From Roseburia sp. (GTDB taxonomy: Bacteria > Bacillota > Clostridia > Lachnospirales > Lachnospiraceae), in NCBI GenBank assembly GCA_017626625.1, contig JAGAIK010000054.1:1-6640 (forward strand): a stretch of DNA of 6,640 nucleotides, read 5' to 3'. Positions within the stretch are counted from its first letter, which is position 1. Every line of letters begins with the position of its first letter. Both the position numbers and the translations under genes were made by a program. A model generated the notes under the pieces. The model was not told where the DNA came from. It was given only the letters and a program-made list of their open reading frames with translations, and ran no database searches. Positions 5,070 to 6,640 of the stretch are shown piece after piece.

Positions 5070-6640
5070 ATGGCACGGAACAGATACGATATGGACGAAG
5101 TGTTGGAGGACAGCTTCGATGTGGGACAGTTAAAACGGCTGGCAGCCTATATTTCGCCCTATAAAACGAAAATGGCGGGAGTCATTGTGCTTATGCTGAC
5201 TTCCTCGGCGCTTACCATGGCAATTCCCATTTTTTTGCAGTTGATTATGGATAAAAGCATTCCTGCGGGGGATATGAAATCCATCTGGATTTACAGCGGG
5301 CTGACGCTGCTCATTGCCGTTTATTCCGCCCTGGCGCTGCGGATAAAGATTAAAACCATGAGCGTCATCGGGCAGAATATTGTCCATGATATCAGGCGGG
5401 ATATTTTCTGGCATTTGCAGGAGCTGCCTTTTTCCTACTATGACGACAGACCTCACGGGAAAATCCAGGTGCGGGTGGTAAATTACGTCAACAGTTTAAG
5501 TGATTTGTTAAGCAACGGTATCATCAATACCTTTACAGACCTCTGCAATCTGATTTTTATTCTGGTGTTTATGTTTGCCTTAGATGTGCGGCTGACCCTG
5601 GTGTGCCTCTGCGGTCTTCCGCTGCTGGTGCTGGTGATTGTGTTCATCAAAAAGCGGCAGAGAAAGGCGTGGCAGATACAGAGCAACAAGCAGTCTAACC
5701 TCAACGCCTATATTGCGGAGAGCATCAACGGAATCCGCGTCACCCAGTCTTTTGTGAGGGAGCAGGAAAATACGGGAATTTTCAACCATTTGAGTGCGAA
5801 CTACCGCAGCTCCTGGATGAAAGCGGTAACGTATAACTTTACCATGGGTCCTGCCGTGGACGTTATCTCCACCCTGACCACAGCCTTTATCTATGTGCTG
5901 GGTGTAAAGATGATTTTAGCGCCGGATATGACGCTGACGGTGGGGGTTCTGGTGGCATTTACCGCTTATATCGGGCGGTTCTGGGCGCCCATCAACACTT
6001 TAGCGGGCTTTTACAATTCCCTTTTGACGGCGATTTCCTATCTGGAGCGTATTTTTGAAACCATTGACGAGCCGGTGAAAGTGAAGGATGCACCGGATGC
6101 CGTGCCTATGCCTCCGGTGAAAGGAGAGGTGGAATTTCGCCATGTGACCTTCGGTTATGAGCCGGGACAGAAGATTTTAAATGATATCAGTTTTACCGCA
6201 AAAGAGGGAGAGAGCTATGCCATTGTAGGTCCCACCGGGGCGGGAAAAACCACGATTGTCAACCTGATTAGCCGTTTTTACAATGTGGATTCGGGAGAAA
6301 TCTTAATTGACGGCACCGATATCTCCAAGGTGACGCTGCACTCCCTGCGGAGCCAGATGGGAATTATGATGCAGGACAGCTTTATTTTCTCCGGCACCAT
6401 TATGGACAATATCCGCTACGGCAACCGGGATGCCACAGACGAGGAGGTAATCCGGGCGGCTAAGACGGTCTGCGCCCATGATTTTATCATGGAGATGGAG
6501 CAGGGCTACGAGACGGAGGTCAACGAGCGTGGCAGCCGCCTTTCCGCAGGGCAGCGGCAGTTGATTTCCTTTGCCAGGGCGCTGCTGGCAGACCCCAAAA
6601 TACTGATTTTAGACGAGGCGACCTCCAGCATTGATACGGA
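5070..6640 (+). CDS. ABC exporter half-transporter, catalytic-site subunit (3' end outside window)
   Basis: ATG at 5070 starts one base after the TAA of the previous gene, with GGAGG at 5059-5063 inside that gene, so translation is probably coupled. The visible 523 residues hold a short cytoplasmic N-terminus, about six membrane helices (clear ones near 35-57, 71-91 and 157-200), and a nucleotide-binding domain: A-loop Y363, Walker A GPTGAGKTT (387-395), Q-loop Q435, signature LSAGQ (491-495), Walker B ILILDEATSSID with catalytic E516. The window ends just after the D-loop, so the switch His is not visible; about 60-100 residues should remain. The signature has Ala for the first Gly (LSGGQ to LSAGQ), and this motif faces the defective Walker site of the first subunit. 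The intact Walker B Glu faces the first subunit's perfect LSGGQ. This is the expected pattern for a heterodimer with one consensus ATP site. Located in the cytoplasmic membrane. Confidence 0.95.
   Translation, partial: MARNRYDMDEVLEDSFDVGQLKRLAAYISPYKTKMAGVIVLMLTSSALTMAIPIFLQLIMDKSIPAGDMKSIWIYSGLTLLIAVYSALALRIKIKTMSVIGQNIVHDIRRDIFWHLQELPFSYYDDRPHGKIQVRVVNYVNSLSDLLSNGIINTFTDLCNLIFILVFMFALDVRLTLVCLCGLPLLVLVIVFIKKRQRKAWQIQSNKQSNLNAYIAESINGIRVTQSFVREQENTGIFNHLSANYRSSWMKAVTYNFTMGPAVDVISTLTTAFIYVLGVKMILAPDMTLTVGVLVAFTAYIGRFWAPINTLAGFYNSLLTAISYLERIFETIDEPVKVKDAPDAVPMPPVKGEVEFRHVTFGYEPGQKILNDISFTAKEGESYAIVGPTGAGKTTIVNLISRFYNVDSGEILIDGTDISKVTLHSLRSQMGIMMQDSFIFSGTIMDNIRYGNRDATDEEVIRAAKTVCAHDFIMEMEQGYETEVNERGSRLSAGQRQLISFARALLADPKILILDEATSSIDT

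Overview
The window most resembles a chromosomal segment of a Gram-positive Clostridia member, probably a Lachnospiraceae gut anaerobe. This is inferred from strong AGGAGG-type ribosome binding sites, roughly balanced base composition, a secreted lysine- and tyrosine-rich fibronectin type III (FN3) protein of the clostridial type, and an AraC-family regulator placed divergently from a pair of ABC half-exporters. No RNA genes, CRISPR arrays, insertion sequences or phage genes were seen.

Layout: (1) 1-594, the C-terminal lobe of a MATE-family multidrug/sodium antiporter, cut by the left edge. (2) 595-708, a gap with a good sigma-A promoter (625-653) whose -35 region lies inside two interlaced perfect 7-bp inverted repeats. 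(3) 709-2028, a secreted 439-residue protein made almost entirely of four FN3-like domains. (4) 2029-2179, a convergent gap with a long, nearly perfect hairpin (2073-2113) that should terminate transcription from both sides. (5) 2180-3025 on the minus strand, a 281-residue AraC/cupin regulator. Its true start is well downstream of the longest possible reading frame, leaving a structured leader of about 100 nt. (6) 3026-3313, a divergent control region with back-to-back promoters, a 15-bp direct repeat with a 21-bp period abutting the -35 of the transporter promoter, and a possible 9-codon leader peptide. (7) 3314-5068 and 5070 to the right edge, two ABC exporter half-transporters separated by one base.

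The two ABC proteins appear to form one heterodimeric exporter with one active and one degenerate ATP site. The first protein has Asp for the catalytic Glu and Tyr for the switch His but a perfect LSGGQ. The second has the catalytic Glu but an altered LSAGQ signature. The altered parts of both proteins fall in the same composite site. The AraC protein is very likely the local activator of this operon: its cupin domain would sense an unknown ligand and its two helix-turn-helix motifs would bind the 21-bp-spaced repeat. The MATE and FN3 genes appear to be separate transcription units.

I see no wholly new system. The items most worth a second look are the AraC operator architecture, the structured AraC leader, the possible leader peptide before the exporter, and the interlaced repeats before the FN3 gene.
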